Of a stretch of DNA of 56,207 nucleotides, positions 36,381 through 47,869 are shown one piece after another. The position numbers and the translations under genes are program-made. A model generated the notes under the pieces. The model searched no databases and was not told where the DNA came from. It saw nothing but the letters and a program-made list of their open reading frames with translations. This DNA comes from Bacillus sp. CECT 9360 (GTDB taxonomy: Bacteria; Bacillota; Bacilli; Bacillales; DSM-1321), in contig NZ_CAKKNA010000021.1 in assembly GCF_918741275.1 (NCBI RefSeq), positions 1-56,207 of the forward strand. Direction: 5' to 3'. Positions within the stretch are counted from its first letter, which is position 1, and the number at the start of each line of letters is the position of its first letter.

Positions 36381-38852
36381 ATGGAAAAGATTGAACGAAA
36401 TGTAATAGAGCCTATGGCCGATGTTCAGTTACAGAATGCCAAAACAGATGCGATCAATTGGTTCAATCATCTTCAAACGAAGGCAGAAGATGTTTTTTTG
36501 AGAAAGGGATTTGTACTGTTGATCATCGGTTTCTTACTGGGACGAGCTCTAATTCTTTCTCAACTTGCTCCATTTGGCCTTCCATTTTTTGCGGCCGTAT
36601 ACATGATGCGCCGTGACAAGGCGCCTGTCGCGTTGGTTGGACTAATAGCGGGAGCCGTTACCGTACATTATTTAAACGCTATTACGGTCTTTTTATCCGC
36701 CTTTCTCTTGATGCTTATATATAAAGTGAAAAAACCGGGGCTGGAGGGACAATTTAAAACGATGTCCATCTATGTATTTGTTTCACTTGTCCTTGTCAAT
36801 TTAGCAGAGCAATATATCAGGGCAAGCAGCATTCAAATATATGATGGGATGATGATAGGAGTGGAGGCCGGACTTGCGATGATTTTAACGCTGATCTTCA
36901 TTCAATGCCTCCCGCTTTTGTCAGTTAGAAAAAAAACGCAGGCATTAAAAACGGAAGAAGTTATAAGTGTCATCATTTTGCTTGCGTCGGTTATGACCGG
37001 AACGATTGGCTGGACTATCTATGACCTATCCCTAGAACATATATTATCCAGGTACCTAGTCCTGTTATTCGGGCTGGCTGGTGGAGCAGCGATCGGTTCC
37101 ACGGTTGGTGTCGTCACGGGCTTGATTTTCAGCCTCGCTAGTGTCACAAGCCTCTATCAGATGAGCCTGCTTGCGTTTTCAGGACTGCTTGGCGGGCTTT
37201 TAAAAGAAGGCAAAAAGATTGGGGTTTCGTTTGGCCTTTTGATTGCTACTCTTTTAATCGGCTTATACGGAGAAGGATCGAACAATATCATGCTTACCAT
37301 GTATGAATCTCTATGTTCAATCATGCTTTTTCTGTTAACACCTTCTTCTATCATTGGTAGTGTTGCCAGACATATTCCAGGAACATCGGAGCATCTCAAC
37401 GAACAGCAACAATATATGAGGAGAATGAGGGATGTAACTGCGCAAAGGGTTACCCAATTTTCAAGTGTGTTCGAAGCATTATCGAATAGCTTTTCACAAA
37501 TAGATGAACGGGGCAAAGTGGAAGAGGATGAAAAAGAACTAGACTATTTCCTGAGTAATGTTACGGAAAAGACCTGTCAAATGTGCTTTAAGAAAGAACA
37601 GTGCTGGTCCAATAATTTTGAAACAACCTACGGAGGCATGCAGGAAATTATGCACCAGCTCTATGAAAACGATGGCCAGCTTCCGCCGAATACGGCCAGA
37701 GAGTGGGGGAAATACTGCATCCGTAGTCCGCAAGTGATTGCCGCCATTTCACAAGAATTAATGTATTATCAGGCCAACCAAAATTTGAAAAAGCAAGTGA
37801 AGGAAAGCAGGAAATTAGTCGCGGACCAACTCCGGGGCGTGTCGGCCGTCATGGACGATTTCGCAAAGGAGATTCAGCGGGAGAGACAGAACCACCACCT
37901 CCAGGAGGAACAAATTTTAGAGACGATCCAAGATTTCGGCTTACATATTGGACATGTAGAAATTTATTGCCTCGAACAGGGAAATATCGATATTGAGATG
38001 AGCATCCCGTATTGTCATGGTAGAGGAGAGGCAGAAAAACTTATAGCGCCGATGCTTTCAGATATAGTTGGAGAAACAATCGTGGTACATTCAGAAGAAT
38101 GTGCTGCCTATCCAAGTGGACAATGTCATGCCGTATTCAGGTCCGCCAAAAAGTATACCGTAGAAACAGGGGTGGCTCATGCGGCCAAAGGGGGAGGACT
38201 CGTATCAGGAGATAGCTTCACCATGATGGAAATCGGCTGCGGCAAGTATGCGTTAGCCATCAGCGATGGAATGGGGAATGGAGAAAGGGCCCATTTCGAA
38301 AGCACGGAAACGCTGAAGCTGCTGCAAAAATTCTTATTATCAGGAATAGAAGAAAAAATTGCAATTAAATCGGTGAACTCTGTACTGTCTCTGCGGACGA
38401 CGGATGAAATTTTTTCTACCCTTGATTTAGCGATGATCGACTTACAGGATGCAAAAGCGAAGTTTCTTAAAATATGTTCGACTCCGAGCTTCATTAAAAG
38501 GGGCGATAAGGTAATAAAAATTGAATCCAGTAATCTGCCTATAGGAATTATCCAGGAATTTGATGTAGATGTCGTATCGGAAGAGTTAAAAGCCGGCGAT
38601 CTGCTGATTATGATGAGCGATGGCATTTTCGACGCTCCGAAACATGTTGAGAATTTTGATTTTTGGATAAAACGCAAGATAAAGGAATTGCAGACCGATG
38701 ATCCTCAGGAAATAGCAGATATCTTTTTAGAAGAGGTTATCCGGTCACGGGGGATGATTGATGATGATATGACGATTGTCATTGCTAAAATAGAGCATAA
38801 CACGCCAAAATGGGCATCGATACCAGTCAATGCCTTCCGAAAAAGAGCATAA
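36381..38852 (+). CDS. spoIIE: Stage II sporulation protein E, PP2C phosphatase
   Basis: 823 residues: an N-terminal membrane region of about ten helices (about 45-330, GFLLGRALILSQLAPFGLP), a central FtsZ-binding/oligomerisation region (about 330-590, with the cysteine cluster CQMCFKKEQCW), and a C-terminal PP2C domain (about 600-820: YALAISDGMGNGERA, LLIMMSDGIFDAP, DDDMTIVIAKI). It dephosphorylates SpoIIAA to release sigma-F and shapes the asymmetric septum. ATG 36381 follows GGGAG at 8 nt; ATG 36366 would overlap that site. Confidence 0.97.
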   Translation: MEKIERNVIEPMADVQLQNAKTDAINWFNHLQTKAEDVFLRKGFVLLIIGFLLGRALILSQLAPFGLPFFAAVYMMRRDKAPVALVGLIAGAVTVHYLNAITVFLSAFLLMLIYKVKKPGLEGQFKTMSIYVFVSLVLVNLAEQYIRASSIQIYDGMMIGVEAGLAMILTLIFIQCLPLLSVRKKTQALKTEEVISVIILLASVMTGTIGWTIYDLSLEHILSRYLVLLFGLAGGAAIGSTVGVVTGLIFSLASVTSLYQMSLLAFSGLLGGLLKEGKKIGVSFGLLIATLLIGLYGEGSNNIMLTMYESLCSIMLFLLTPSSIIGSVARHIPGTSEHLNEQQQYMRRMRDVTAQRVTQFSSVFEALSNSFSQIDERGKVEEDEKELDYFLSNVTEKTCQMCFKKEQCWSNNFETTYGGMQEIMHQLYENDGQLPPNTAREWGKYCIRSPQVIAAISQELMYYQANQNLKKQVKESRKLVADQLRGVSAVMDDFAKEIQRERQNHHLQEEQILETIQDFGLHIGHVEIYCLEQGNIDIEMSIPYCHGRGEAEKLIAPMLSDIVGETIVVHSEECAAYPSGQCHAVFRSAKKYTVETGVAHAAKGGGLVSGDSFTMMEIGCGKYALAISDGMGNGERAHFESTETLKLLQKFLLSGIEEKIAIKSVNSVLSLRTTDEIFSTLDLAMIDLQDAKAKFLKICSTPSFIKRGDKVIKIESSNLPIGIIQEFDVDVVSEELKAGDLLIMMSDGIFDAPKHVENFDFWIKRKIKELQTDDPQEIADIFLEEVIRSRGMIDDDMTIVIAKIEHNTPKWASIPVNAFRKRA

Positions 38853-38915
38853 TCCCGTATAAAATCTCTCCTTTTGGTTAAGGATGGTAACACTAAAATG
38901 TAAGGGGAGATTGTT

Positions 38916-39653
38916 ATGAAACCAGGAACTCTGCGTCAAATTTTGCTTATTACCGATGGCTGTTCAAACCAGGGAGAGAACCCGGCTGCAGTAGCGGCAC
39001 TCGCCCGAGAACAGGGCATAACAGTTAACGTGATCGGAGTCATGGAAAATGACGTAATTGATGAAAGCGGCATGAAGGAAATTGAATCTATCGCTCTTTC
39101 GGGGGGCGGGGTAAGTCAAATTGTTTATTCTCAAGCGCTGTCTCAGACCGTGCAGATGGTGACGAAGAAAGCTATGACTCAGACAATTCAGGGCGTTGTT
39201 AATAAAGAACTGCAACAGATATTAGGAAACTCTGTAAAAATGGAAGACCTTCCGCCGGAAAAACGTGGAGAAGTAATGGAGGTCGTGGATGAACTCGGTG
39301 AAACGAGTCAATTGGAAGTGCTGGTGCTTGTCGATACAAGCGCGAGCATGAAGCATAAGCTTCCTACCGTAAAGGATGCACTTTTGGATCTGTCCTTAAG
39401 CATGAATGCCAGGATGGGGGACAATCAGTTTTCTGTATTTGTATTTCCCGGGAAAAAGAAGGATGTCGAAAAACTGCTGGATTGGACTCCGAAAATGGAA
39501 GTGCTAACCAAAATCTTCCCAAAACTCACGACTGGCGGCATCACTCCAACAGGACCTGCTATTAGTGAAGCTCTCGATTACTTCAATAAAAAACGCTCAT
39601 TAAGGGGATTGTTATCACATGATGATGAACAATACTTTGAGGAATCAATGTAA
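38916..39653 (+). CDS. yabS: VWA-domain protein YabS
   Basis: 245 residues. N-terminal ILLITDGCSNQGENPAAVAALA and a second half holding a von Willebrand A MIDAS, LVDTSASMKHK, then GGITPTGPAISEAL. Metal-dependent adhesion or scaffold fold; role unknown, sporulation-linked by its partner yabT. ATG follows AAGGGGAG. Its end overlaps yabT by 35 nt. Confidence 0.92.
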   Translation: MKPGTLRQILLITDGCSNQGENPAAVAALAREQGITVNVIGVMENDVIDESGMKEIESIALSGGGVSQIVYSQALSQTVQMVTKKAMTQTIQGVVNKELQQILGNSVKMEDLPPEKRGEVMEVVDELGETSQLEVLVLVDTSASMKHKLPTVKDALLDLSLSMNARMGDNQFSVFVFPGKKKDVEKLLDWTPKMEVLTKIFPKLTTGGITPTGPAISEALDYFNKKRSLRGLLSHDDEQYFEESM

Positions 39654-40614
39654 CGTTCTTCCCGGCACCGTCATTACGGGGAAATGGAATAAAAAAGATT
39701 ATAAAGTCATTAAAGAATTAGGCAGCGGCGCAAACGGAATTGTCTATCTGGCTGAAAACGACCGGAAATACGTGGCGTTAAAGCTTAGTGACAATGGCGT
39801 ATCCATCATTTCTGAGATGAATATTCTTAAAGCCTTTTCCAAGGTCCAAGGATCCGTCCTCGGACCTTCTTTTATGGAAGCCGATGATTATGTGAAAAAT
39901 GGTAAAACGATGCCATTTTATGCAATGGAATATATAAAGGGCGAAAGTTATCTCCCATTCATTCAAAATAAAGGTCAGGCATGGATTGGCGTTTTGATGC
40001 TCCAGCTGCTATCCAGTCTTTCTATTTTACATAAACAAGGCTGGGTGTTTGGGGATTTAAAGCCTGAAAATTTAATTGTGACTCTCCCAGACTATAAAAT
40101 ACGTTGTATTGATGTAGGAGGCACAACGTTAATTGGAAGGTCCGTCAAGGAGTTCACTGAGTTTTTTGATAGGGGATATTGGGGAATGGGTTCAAGAAGG
40201 GCTGATCCCGAATATGATTTATTTGCCGTTGCCATGATTATGATCAATTCGTCTTACCCGACGCGTTTTTCCAAAAATGGAGAAGGGTATACACAGCTTA
40301 AAGACTTGATTAGGCAAAAGAAAGAACTAACACCTTATAAAGCAATAATCGAAAAAGCCCTTGTAGGTAAATATTCTTCAGCAGATGAGATGCGTTATGA
40401 TTTAATTGGGATCCTAAGCAGACAAACCACTAAAAAACAGGCCTCGACATCAACGCCTTCAGCCAATCTTGCTGCAACACGCCAGGCCAGAATGGCGCAA
40501 AGTAACCATAGAAAGAGTTTGAAAAAGCGCAAAAGAGGCATGATTGAAACGGTCTTATTAGTGACGATTGTTTCAATGCTGTATATGCTCTACATTTATG
40601 GACAGCTCTTATGA
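39619..40614 (+). CDS. yabT: Serine/threonine kinase YabT, DNA-activated
   Basis: 331 residues: Hanks-type kinase domain (about 20-260) with G-loop LGSGANGIVYLAE, VAIK-type lysine in YVALKLSD, catalytic loop FGDLKPENL and DVGG where most kinases have DFG. The missing HR before the catalytic Asp marks a non-RD kinase. A Lys/Arg-rich juxtamembrane stretch and one C-terminal membrane helix (about 309-329) end the protein. Known: phosphorylates RecA in spore development and is activated by DNA. Three ATG codons in a row at 39619; AAGGGGA lies about 10 nt upstream. Confidence 0.94.
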   Translation: MMMNNTLRNQCNVLPGTVITGKWNKKDYKVIKELGSGANGIVYLAENDRKYVALKLSDNGVSIISEMNILKAFSKVQGSVLGPSFMEADDYVKNGKTMPFYAMEYIKGESYLPFIQNKGQAWIGVLMLQLLSSLSILHKQGWVFGDLKPENLIVTLPDYKIRCIDVGGTTLIGRSVKEFTEFFDRGYWGMGSRRADPEYDLFAVAMIMINSSYPTRFSKNGEGYTQLKDLIRQKKELTPYKAIIEKALVGKYSSADEMRYDLIGILSRQTTKKQASTSTPSANLAATRQARMAQSNHRKSLKKRKRGMIETVLLVTIVSMLYMLYIYGQLL

Positions 40615-40720
40615 TATAGTTAAGGAGATTTAATGATGAAACCATTTTAATTCTGGAATGTAATATAGGGACAGGCATTCATGTAAGCTTAGCCATCTCA
40701 AAGAACAGAAGGAAGATACT

Positions 40721-42115
40721 ATGTTCAGTAAAAAAATCCTTGACTATATTGACAAACATAACTTAATCCCGGAGAAATCCAAACTGCTTGTAGGAGTTAG
40801 CGGGGGACCGGATTCGCTTGTCCTGCTTCATTTTCTTCATTCGTTAAGTGAAGAACTTGGATTGGAGCTTGTAGCTGCCCATGTCGACCACATGTTCAGG
40901 GGAGATGAGTCCTATCAGGATTATTTATTCGTGGAAAAGGTATGCAAGGAATGGAAGATACCTTTTGAAGGGAAAAGGATAAATGTTACTGAATATATAA
41001 AACGTACTGGTGAAAGTACACAAAATGCCGCAAGAAAACTTCGTTACGCTTTCTTTAAAGAAGTAATGGATACATATCAATTATCCAATTTGGTTTTAGG
41101 CCATCATGGAGATGACCAAATCGAAACGATGCTTATGAGGACCACACGCGGAGCATCGGGAATGGCAAGAGCTGGTATACCAGTAAAAAGGAATTTCCAT
41201 GGCGGTTTTCTCATACGGCCACTCCTTGCAGCGAGCAAGGATGAAATTATGGAATATGCAAAGCAAAACGCGTTAACGCCGAGAATCGACCCAAGCAATG
41301 AAAAGGGTGTCTATGTTCGGAATCGATTTCGTCTAACGGTATTGCCATTTTTGAAAAAGGAAAATCCGAAAACTCATGAACACTATCAGCGCTTCAGTGA
41401 GGAACTTTTTGAGGATGAGGCTTATCTGCTGGAACTCGCGGCTAAACATTTGGAAACGATCTGGATTCGGAAGCAAGAGGACGGGGCGTCCATACACCTG
41501 GAGTCATTAACGGCAATGCCAAAACCTTTACAAAGAAGAGCCATTCAACTAATATTAGAATATCTTTATATAGAAAGGCCTTCATCGCTTTCAGCATTAC
41601 ATATTGATCATATTTTAGCTTTGTTTATTAATCCTCAACCATCCGTTGAATTCCATCTTCCGGACGGGCTGATTGTGGAAAAATCCTATGGCACTGGTGT
41701 CTTTCGATTTTTACAAAAATCTAGCCCGGGTTACACGTTTTCACTTCAAATTCCCGGTGAGATTATTCTTCCGAATGGATATAAAATTAAAGCGCAATAT
41801 ATAAATGGAGAAATCCCCGAGTCTCGGGGGAATCATTCCTTGATCATCGTAGCAGCCGAAACGGATCTCCCGTTGAAAATCCGTACCAGGAAGAATGGGG
41901 ACAGAATGTCTGTAAAAGGATTGGACGGCTCAAAAAAGCTGAAGGATATTTTCATTAATGAAAAAATCCCAATGTCAGAACGTAAGGCCTGGCCCGTTGT
42001 CGTCAATCAAAGGGAAGAGATTCTATGGCTCCCCGGATTGAAAAAGTCGAAACACGAATGGCTAGCGCACCTTGATGAACAGTGTTTAATTTATTTAGAA
42101 TATAAGGAAGCTTAA
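40721..42115 (+). CDS. tilS: tRNA(Ile)-lysidine synthase
   Basis: 464 residues: PP-loop SGGPDS (27-32) in [44 protein letters not shown], and the C-terminal TilS domain with TRKNGDRM and [11 protein letters not shown]. Converts C34 of the AUA-reading tRNA-Ile to lysidine; essential. ATG follows GAAGGAAG. tilS-hprT-ftsH is a conserved order. Confidence 0.96.
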   Translation: MFSKKILDYIDKHNLIPEKSKLLVGVSGGPDSLVLLHFLHSLSEELGLELVAAHVDHMFRGDESYQDYLFVEKVCKEWKIPFEGKRINVTEYIKRTGESTQNAARKLRYAFFKEVMDTYQLSNLVLGHHGDDQIETMLMRTTRGASGMARAGIPVKRNFHGGFLIRPLLAASKDEIMEYAKQNALTPRIDPSNEKGVYVRNRFRLTVLPFLKKENPKTHEHYQRFSEELFEDEAYLLELAAKHLETIWIRKQEDGASIHLESLTAMPKPLQRRAIQLILEYLYIERPSSLSALHIDHILALFINPQPSVEFHLPDGLIVEKSYGTGVFRFLQKSSPGYTFSLQIPGEIILPNGYKIKAQYINGEIPESRGNHSLIIVAAETDLPLKIRTRKNGDRMSVKGLDGSKKLKDIFINEKIPMSERKAWPVVVNQREEILWLPGLKKSKHEWLAHLDEQCLIYLEYKEA

Positions 42116-42140
42116 TTCTTCTAGGGGGAAATTAATAACA

Positions 42141-42689
42141 ATGACCATGCAGAATGACATTGAAAAGGTATTAATAACGGAGGAAGAAATCCAGAAAGCC
42201 ATCAAAGAGCTCGCGGATCAGCTAGAAAACGAATACAAAGACCGTTTCCCGCTTGCGATTGGGGTTTTAAAAGGCGCCATGCCATTTATGGCCGATTTAT
42301 TAAAAAGGATTGATTCCCACCTGGAAATGGATTTCATGGATGTATCAAGCTATGGAAATTCTACCGTATCTTCCGGAGAGGTAAAAATTATTAAAGATCT
42401 GGATACTTCAGTGGAAGGCCGGGACATCTTAATTATTGAAGATATCATCGATAGTGGTTTAACGCTCAGTTATTTAGTGGAATTATTCCGTTATAGAAAA
42501 GCAAAGACGATTAAGATTGTAACGCTGCTTGATAAGCCGACGGGAAGGAAAGCGGATATTAAACCCGATTATACAGCGTTCGTTGTGCCTGATGAATTTG
42601 TGGTAGGCTACGGGCTTGACTACGCGGAGAGATACCGAAACCTTCCTTACATCGGTGTATTGAAACCCAAGATTTACTCTGGAAAATAA
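42141..42689 (+). CDS. hprT: Hypoxanthine phosphoribosyltransferase
   Basis: 182 residues: type I PRTase with PRPP loop [35 protein letters not shown], and [19 protein letters not shown]. Salvages hypoxanthine and guanine; known in Bacillus to interact with TilS. Two ATG codons (42141, 42147) are near AGGGGG; the first fits better. Confidence 0.96.
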   Translation: MTMQNDIEKVLITEEEIQKAIKELADQLENEYKDRFPLAIGVLKGAMPFMADLLKRIDSHLEMDFMDVSSYGNSTVSSGEVKIIKDLDTSVEGRDILIIEDIIDSGLTLSYLVELFRYRKAKTIKIVTLLDKPTGRKADIKPDYTAFVVPDEFVVGYGLDYAERYRNLPYIGVLKPKIYSGK

Positions 42690-42806
42690 GGCGCTTTCCG
42701 ATTAATGTTTATTTGATCTATTCCATGGGTGTTAATTTATTGTAATACAATTATTTTCTATGATAAGATTTACTATAGTTTGTTTTATCGTGAGAGGAGA
42801 CAAGGG

Positions 42807-44879
42807 ATGAATCGGATCTTCCGTAATACCATATTTTATTTACTTATCTTTTTGGTGATCATTGGTATTGTAAGCATCTTTAATAATAACAATGAGCCAA
42901 CTGTGGATATAACCCAGGACCAATTCTTTGAACATTTGGAAAATGGGGAGGTTAAATCATTTACTCAGCAGCCTGAACGCGGCGTTTACGAGATCAGGGG
43001 GCAGTTAGAGAATTATGAGGAAAATAAGTTCTTCGTGACTTATTTAACATTTAGCGAGGCAACCCAGGAGAGGATCGACCAGGCCATCGCTGATAACAAG
43101 GTGGGCAATTCTGGGGCAGAAGTATTACCGGCAAAAGAGACGAATGGCTGGGTAACATTCTTTACCGCCATCATTCCGTTTGTCATCATCTTTATTCTTT
43201 TCTTCTTCCTGCTTAATCAGGCTCAAGGCGGAGGCGGCGGCCGTGTCATGAACTTTGGAAAGAGCAAGGCAAAGCTATACAATGATGAAAAGAAAAAGGT
43301 GCGTTTTAAAGACGTCGCTGGCGCGGATGAGGAAAAACAGGAATTGGTTGAGGTTGTAGAATTCTTGAAAGACCCGCGCAAATTCGTCGAGCTTGGTGCA
43401 CGCATACCAAAAGGTGTCCTTCTTGTAGGGCCTCCTGGTACAGGTAAAACCTTGCTGGCAAGAGCGGTAGCCGGGGAAGCGGGTACTCCCTTCTTCTCAA
43501 TTAGCGGTTCTGACTTTGTTGAAATGTTTGTCGGGGTCGGTGCATCCCGTGTTCGTGATTTGTTTGAAAACGCGAAGAAAAATGCTCCATGTATAATCTT
43601 TATTGATGAAATTGATGCGGTTGGACGCCAGCGTGGTGCCGGGTTAGGCGGGGGCCATGATGAGCGTGAACAAACGCTTAACCAATTGCTTGTAGAGATG
43701 GACGGTTTCGGTGGAAATGAAGGGGTCATCATCATTGCCGCTACAAACCGTGCTGATATTCTTGACCCGGCATTGCTCCGACCAGGCCGTTTCGACCGTC
43801 AAATTACGGTTGGACGCCCGGATGTTAAAGGCCGTGAAGCGGTACTTAAGGTTCACGCACGTAATAAGCCATTGAGTGACGGTGTTGACTTAAAGGCAAT
43901 TGCGCAGCGCACACCAGGTTTTTCCGGTGCAGACCTTGAAAACCTATTGAATGAAGCAGCGCTTGTAGCTGCCCGCCAGGATAAAAAGAAAATTGATATG
44001 TCCGATTTGGATGAGGCCTCGGATCGTGTCATTGCTGGTCCAGCCAAGAAGAGCCGGGTCATTTCCAAAAAGGAACGGAATATCGTTGCCTTCCATGAAG
44101 CAGGGCATACCATTATCGGTTTAGTCTTAGATGATGCCGAAATTGTCCATAAAGTGACGATTGTTCCCCGCGGACAGGCTGGCGGCTATGCAATTATGCT
44201 TCCTAAGGAAGACCGTTTCTTTATGACAAAACCTGAGCTTCTTGATAAAATCGCAGGACTTCTAGGCGGGCGCGTCGCTGAAGATGTAGTTTTCGGCGAA
44301 GTGAGTACGGGAGCCCACAATGACTTCCAGCGTGCTACGGGCATCGCGAGAAGCATGGTCACCGAATATGGAATGAGCGATAAGCTTGGACCGCTTCAAT
44401 TCGGCCAAACACAGGGCCAGGTATTTTTAGGCCGTGATTTTAACAATGACCAAAACTATTCAGATGCTATTGCATATGAAATCGACCAAGAAATCCAGCG
44501 CATTATCAAGGAATCGTATGAACGTGCCAAGAAAATCATCATTGAACATAGGGAACAGCTTGATACTATCGCGAAAACCTTACTTGAGATTGAAACTCTA
44601 GATGCAGAACAAATAAAGAGTCTCTTTGAACAAGGTAAATTGCCGGAGCGTGAATATACGGCTCTCAACGGTAAAATAGATGGCGATGATGATGTGAAGG
44701 TGACCATTCAATCCAAGAAAGAAGAAAAAGAAGCCCTTCTTAAGCCTTTGGATGAAAGAAATCCTGATCCGATGGAAGTAAGGGATGAAGAAACAAACAC
44801 ACCGGGTATAGTAGAAGGACATCCGCAGGATAAACCACTGTCCTTCCCGAATGAAGACGATAGAAAAAATAAAGAGTAA
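42807..44879 (+). CDS. ftsH: ATP-dependent zinc metalloprotease FtsH
   Basis: 690 residues: membrane helix (about 7-26), external loop, second helix (about 113-133), AAA+ domain ([19 protein letters not shown], arginine-finger region [14 protein letters not shown]) and M41 peptidase with HEAGH. An acidic C-terminal tail (about 620-690) is probably disordered. Degrades membrane and regulatory proteins, including Spo0E and SpoVM in Bacillus. ATG 42807 follows GAGAGGAG; codons before it lie in the leader. Confidence 0.97.
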   Translation: MNRIFRNTIFYLLIFLVIIGIVSIFNNNNEPTVDITQDQFFEHLENGEVKSFTQQPERGVYEIRGQLENYEENKFFVTYLTFSEATQERIDQAIADNKVGNSGAEVLPAKETNGWVTFFTAIIPFVIIFILFFFLLNQAQGGGGGRVMNFGKSKAKLYNDEKKKVRFKDVAGADEEKQELVEVVEFLKDPRKFVELGARIPKGVLLVGPPGTGKTLLARAVAGEAGTPFFSISGSDFVEMFVGVGASRVRDLFENAKKNAPCIIFIDEIDAVGRQRGAGLGGGHDEREQTLNQLLVEMDGFGGNEGVIIIAATNRADILDPALLRPGRFDRQITVGRPDVKGREAVLKVHARNKPLSDGVDLKAIAQRTPGFSGADLENLLNEAALVAARQDKKKIDMSDLDEASDRVIAGPAKKSRVISKKERNIVAFHEAGHTIIGLVLDDAEIVHKVTIVPRGQAGGYAIMLPKEDRFFMTKPELLDKIAGLLGGRVAEDVVFGEVSTGAHNDFQRATGIARSMVTEYGMSDKLGPLQFGQTQGQVFLGRDFNNDQNYSDAIAYEIDQEIQRIIKESYERAKKIIIEHREQLDTIAKTLLEIETLDAEQIKSLFEQGKLPEREYTALNGKIDGDDDVKVTIQSKKEEKEALLKPLDERNPDPMEVRDEETNTPGIVEGHPQDKPLSFPNEDDRKNKE

Positions 44880-44889
44880 CGATTGTATA

Positions 44890-44924
44890 GGTATTTCCGT
44901 GAAAGCGGAGATGCCTTTTTTTCT
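44890..44924 (+). terminator. Intrinsic terminator of ftsH
   Basis: AGGTATTTCCG (44890-44900) pairs with CGGAGATGCCT (44907-44917), two G-T pairs, then seven T. Confidence 0.9.
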
Positions 44925-45037
44925 GGGGAAGCTACCTGAGTACAGAGGGGATTTCCCTCGTGGAAGGCTTAGTTAATGGCAGAGAAAAAAACTTCTGTGG
45001 TATGATGTTGAAGAATAAATTGCCGGAGTGATGATCG

Positions 45038-45820
45038 ATGATTTTTGTTTTGGATGTAGGGAATACAAATACAGTGATAGGTGTATATGACAATGACCAC
45101 TTAAAATATCACTGGCGGATTGAAACGAACCGCCATAAGACAGAAGATGAATACGGTATGATCATTAAGTCATTATTGGAACAAGAAGGGCTATCCTTTC
45201 ATGAATTCGATGGGATTATCATTTCATCCGTTGTTCCCCCGATTATGTTTGCCCTTGAAAGAATGTGCCAAAAATACTTTCAAATAAAACCGCTTGTTGT
45301 CGGCCCTGGAATCAAAACAGGACTGAATATAAAATATGAAAACCCCAGGGAAGTAGGAGCGGACAGAATCGTTAACGCCGTTGCGGGAATTCATGAATAC
45401 GGCGGTCCTCTTATCATCGTCGACTTTGGCACGGCGACAACGTATTGTTACATTAATGAAGAGAAACAATATATGGGCGGGGCTATCGCACCGGGAATCG
45501 GCATTTCAACAGAGGCGCTATATTCCAAGGCGGCAAAGCTGCCACGGATCGAGATTGCCCGTCCTGACGATATTATCGGTAAAAACACAGTGGCCGCAAT
45601 GCAGGCAGGGATTTTATTCGGTTATGTAGGGCAGGTAGAGGGAATCGTCGGCAGAATGAAGGCACAAAGCATAAAAGTGCCGAAAGTGATTGCTACAGGA
45701 GGACTTGCCAGCTTAATTGCCAATGAATCGAACAGCATTGACATTGTTGATCCGTTTTTAACCTTGAAAGGGCTGCAGCTCATTTATAAACGAAATATAG
45801 ACCAACTTAAAAGCAGGTAA
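45038..45820 (+). CDS. coaX: Type III pantothenate kinase
   Basis: 260 residues of the ASKHA fold: phosphate loop [33 protein letters not shown]. First step of coenzyme A synthesis; CoaX type needs a monovalent cation and is not inhibited by CoA. ATG after CCGGAGTGATG. Heads the coaX-hslO pair, 25 bp apart. Confidence 0.96.
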   Translation: MIFVLDVGNTNTVIGVYDNDHLKYHWRIETNRHKTEDEYGMIIKSLLEQEGLSFHEFDGIIISSVVPPIMFALERMCQKYFQIKPLVVGPGIKTGLNIKYENPREVGADRIVNAVAGIHEYGGPLIIVDFGTATTYCYINEEKQYMGGAIAPGIGISTEALYSKAAKLPRIEIARPDDIIGKNTVAAMQAGILFGYVGQVEGIVGRMKAQSIKVPKVIATGGLASLIANESNSIDIVDPFLTLKGLQLIYKRNIDQLKSR

Positions 45821-45845
45821 TACACCCAGGAAAGGGGCATATAGG

Positions 45846-46724
45846 ATGAAGGATTATTTAGTAAAGGCTTTAGGTTATAACGGACAGGTACGCGCGTATG
45901 CTGTTTCGACAACTGAAACAGTTGGCGAAGCACAGAGGCGCCATTATACGTGGCCGACTGCTTCTGCGGCGCTAGGGCGATCGATGACAGCCGGCCTGCT
46001 GATGGGAGCGATGCTTAAAGGAGAGGACAAACTCACTATTAAAGTGGACGGCGGAGGGCCGATTGGTGCCATTCTCGTTGATAGCAACGCTAAAGGCGAG
46101 GTGCGGGGGTATGTTACCAATCCACAAACTCATTTTGACTTAAATGAACAAGGAAAATTGGATGTACGGAGAGCGGTAGGTACTGAAGGAACCTTGTCGG
46201 TTGTTAAAGATATAGGACTTCGCGAAAATTTTAGCGGGCAGGTTCCTATTGTCTCAGGGGAGCTTGGAGAAGATTTTACTTATTATTTTGCTACGTCGGA
46301 ACAGGTGCCTTCTTCCGTTGGAGTCGGTGTCTTGGTTAATCCCGATAATTCGATACTCGCAGCTGGAGGATTTATCATTCAATTGCTACCAGGCACTGAT
46401 GATAAGACAATCTCTCAAATCGAAGAACGGCTAAGCAAGATCTCGCCGATCTCAAAGATGATTCAAGATGGATTGACACCGGAGCAAATTCTTGAACAAG
46501 TAGTAGGGGAAGGCAATGTGAAAATTCTTGAGACGATGCCGGTCGAATTTAAATGTCAATGTTCTCGGGAACGGATCGGAAATGCTCTTATCAGCTTAGG
46601 GAAAGATGAAATCCGCGATATTATCGAGACGGACGGACAAGCAGAAGCGCAGTGCCATTTTTGTAATGAGACCTATCACTTTTCAAGTGATGAATTAGAG
46701 GAACTTCAAGAAGAAGCTAAGTAG
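45846..46724 (+). CDS. hslO: Redox-regulated chaperone Hsp33
   Basis: 292 residues with the C-terminal zinc redox switch CQCSRER (about 236-242) and CHFCNETY (about 269-276). The N-terminal substrate domain has [21 protein letters not shown]. Under oxidative stress it loses zinc, forms disulphides and holds unfolding proteins. In B. subtilis yacD follows; here cysK comes directly after a 92-bp gap. Confidence 0.96.
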   Translation: MKDYLVKALGYNGQVRAYAVSTTETVGEAQRRHYTWPTASAALGRSMTAGLLMGAMLKGEDKLTIKVDGGGPIGAILVDSNAKGEVRGYVTNPQTHFDLNEQGKLDVRRAVGTEGTLSVVKDIGLRENFSGQVPIVSGELGEDFTYYFATSEQVPSSVGVGVLVNPDNSILAAGGFIIQLLPGTDDKTISQIEERLSKISPISKMIQDGLTPEQILEQVVGEGNVKILETMPVEFKCQCSRERIGNALISLGKDEIRDIIETDGQAEAQCHFCNETYHFSSDELEELQEEAK

Positions 46725-46743
46725 ATGAAATCATTCAAAAATA

Positions 46744-46772
46744 TTGACATCGGTGAATGAAAACGGTACATT
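46744..46772 (+). promoter_or_regulatory. Sigma-A promoter of cysK
   Basis: TTGACA (46744-46749), 17-nt spacer, TACATT (46767-46772). Confidence 0.6.
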
Positions 46773-46781
46773 TTAGATAAA

Positions 46782-46800
46782 ACCAATAAAAATACTTGGT
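46782..46800 (+). promoter_or_regulatory. Operator-like dyad at the cysK start
   Basis: ACCAA (46782-46786) and TTGGT (46796-46800) flank a 9-nt AT centre, right after the -10. CymR represses cysK in Bacillus, so this is a candidate site, but I cannot match it to a CymR consensus with confidence. Confidence 0.35.
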
Positions 46801-46816
46801 ATTAGGAGTGGAGAAT

Positions 46817-47740
46817 ATGGCGAAGATCGCAAATTCAGTTGTCGAGTTAATCGGCCAAACACCAATTGTGAAATTAAATCGTATTGCCGATGAAAACAGC
46901 GCAGATATTTATTTAAAATTGGAATACATGAATCCTGGCAGCAGCGTAAAAGACCGCATTGCTCTTGCGATGATTGAAGCAGCTGAAGAAAGCGGAGATT
47001 TAAAGGCTGGTGATACAATCATTGAACCTACCAGCGGAAACACTGGCATCGGTCTTGCGATGGTTGCAGCTGCAAAGGGATATCCGGCAATCTTGGTTAT
47101 GCCTGAAACGATGAGTTTAGAGCGTCGTAACCTGCTGCGTGCTTACGGAGCCGACTTAGTATTGACTCCTGGTCCTGAAGGGATGAAGGGTGCCATTGCC
47201 AAGGCTGGGGAACTTGCTAAAGAGAATGGCTATTTTATGCCTCAGCAATTTAAGAACACGGCAAACCCAAAGGTTCACCGCGAGACGACCGGGAAGGAAA
47301 TCGTTGAGCAAATGGGAAGCCAGCTTGACGCGTTCATTTCTGGTATTGGTACTGGCGGTACGATTACGGGTGCGGGTGAAGTTCTACGCGAACAGTATCC
47401 GGATGTGAAAATTTATGCGGTAGAGCCTTCCGATTCACCGATTTTATCAGGAGGCAAGCCAGGTCCGCATAAAATACAAGGGATCGGCGCAGGGTTTATT
47501 CCGGACATTCTGAATACCGAATTATACGATGAAGTCATTCAAGTCAGCACAGACCAGGCATTTGAATATGCCCGCCGAGCTGCAAAAGAAGAAGGAATTT
47601 TAGGTGGGATTTCCTCCGGAGCCGCGATTTATGCAGCGGTCGAAGTGGCGAAAAAGCTAGGTAAAGGCAAAAAAGTCCTTGCAGTCATTCCAAGTAATGG
47701 GGAGCGCTACCTAAGCACGCCACTATATAATTTCGAATAA
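46817..47740 (+). CDS. cysK: Cysteine synthase A (O-acetylserine sulfhydrylase)
   Basis: 307 residues, fold-type [16 protein letters not shown] with the PLP lysine, [12 protein letters not shown] (substrate loop), [12 protein letters not shown] (phosphate loop) and [11 protein letters not shown]. Makes cysteine from O-acetylserine and sulphide; with CymR and CysE it also senses cysteine in Bacillus. ATG 46817 follows TAGGAGTGG; the in-frame GTG/ATG before it sit in the leader. Confidence 0.97.
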   Translation: MAKIANSVVELIGQTPIVKLNRIADENSADIYLKLEYMNPGSSVKDRIALAMIEAAEESGDLKAGDTIIEPTSGNTGIGLAMVAAAKGYPAILVMPETMSLERRNLLRAYGADLVLTPGPEGMKGAIAKAGELAKENGYFMPQQFKNTANPKVHRETTGKEIVEQMGSQLDAFISGIGTGGTITGAGEVLREQYPDVKIYAVEPSDSPILSGGKPGPHKIQGIGAGFIPDILNTELYDEVIQVSTDQAFEYARRAAKEEGILGGISSGAAIYAAVEVAKKLGKGKKVLAVIPSNGERYLSTPLYNFE

Positions 47741-47754
47741 AAGATCCAACTATC

Positions 47755-47788
47755 AGCAGAGTCCTTTTAGGGGACTTTGCTTTTTTTG
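47755..47788 (+). terminator. Intrinsic terminator of cysK
   Basis: AGCAGAGTCC (47755-47764) pairs with GGACTTTGCT (47772-47781), one G-T pair, then T run. Confidence 0.92.
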
Positions 47789-47869
47789 ATTTGATTTTCC
47801 TCTGTTAATTAGTAAACTCTAACTATGAGCGTTGAATATGAATATATTCAGACACAGGGGTTGAAATAT

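Noticed and set aside
43223..43735. 170-residue minus-strand frame opposite ftsH and similar long antisense frames (12858-13337, 38177-38677, 48655-49071)
   Set aside because: Low-complexity Ser/Pro-rich shadows of strongly conserved plus-strand genes, without ribosome sites.
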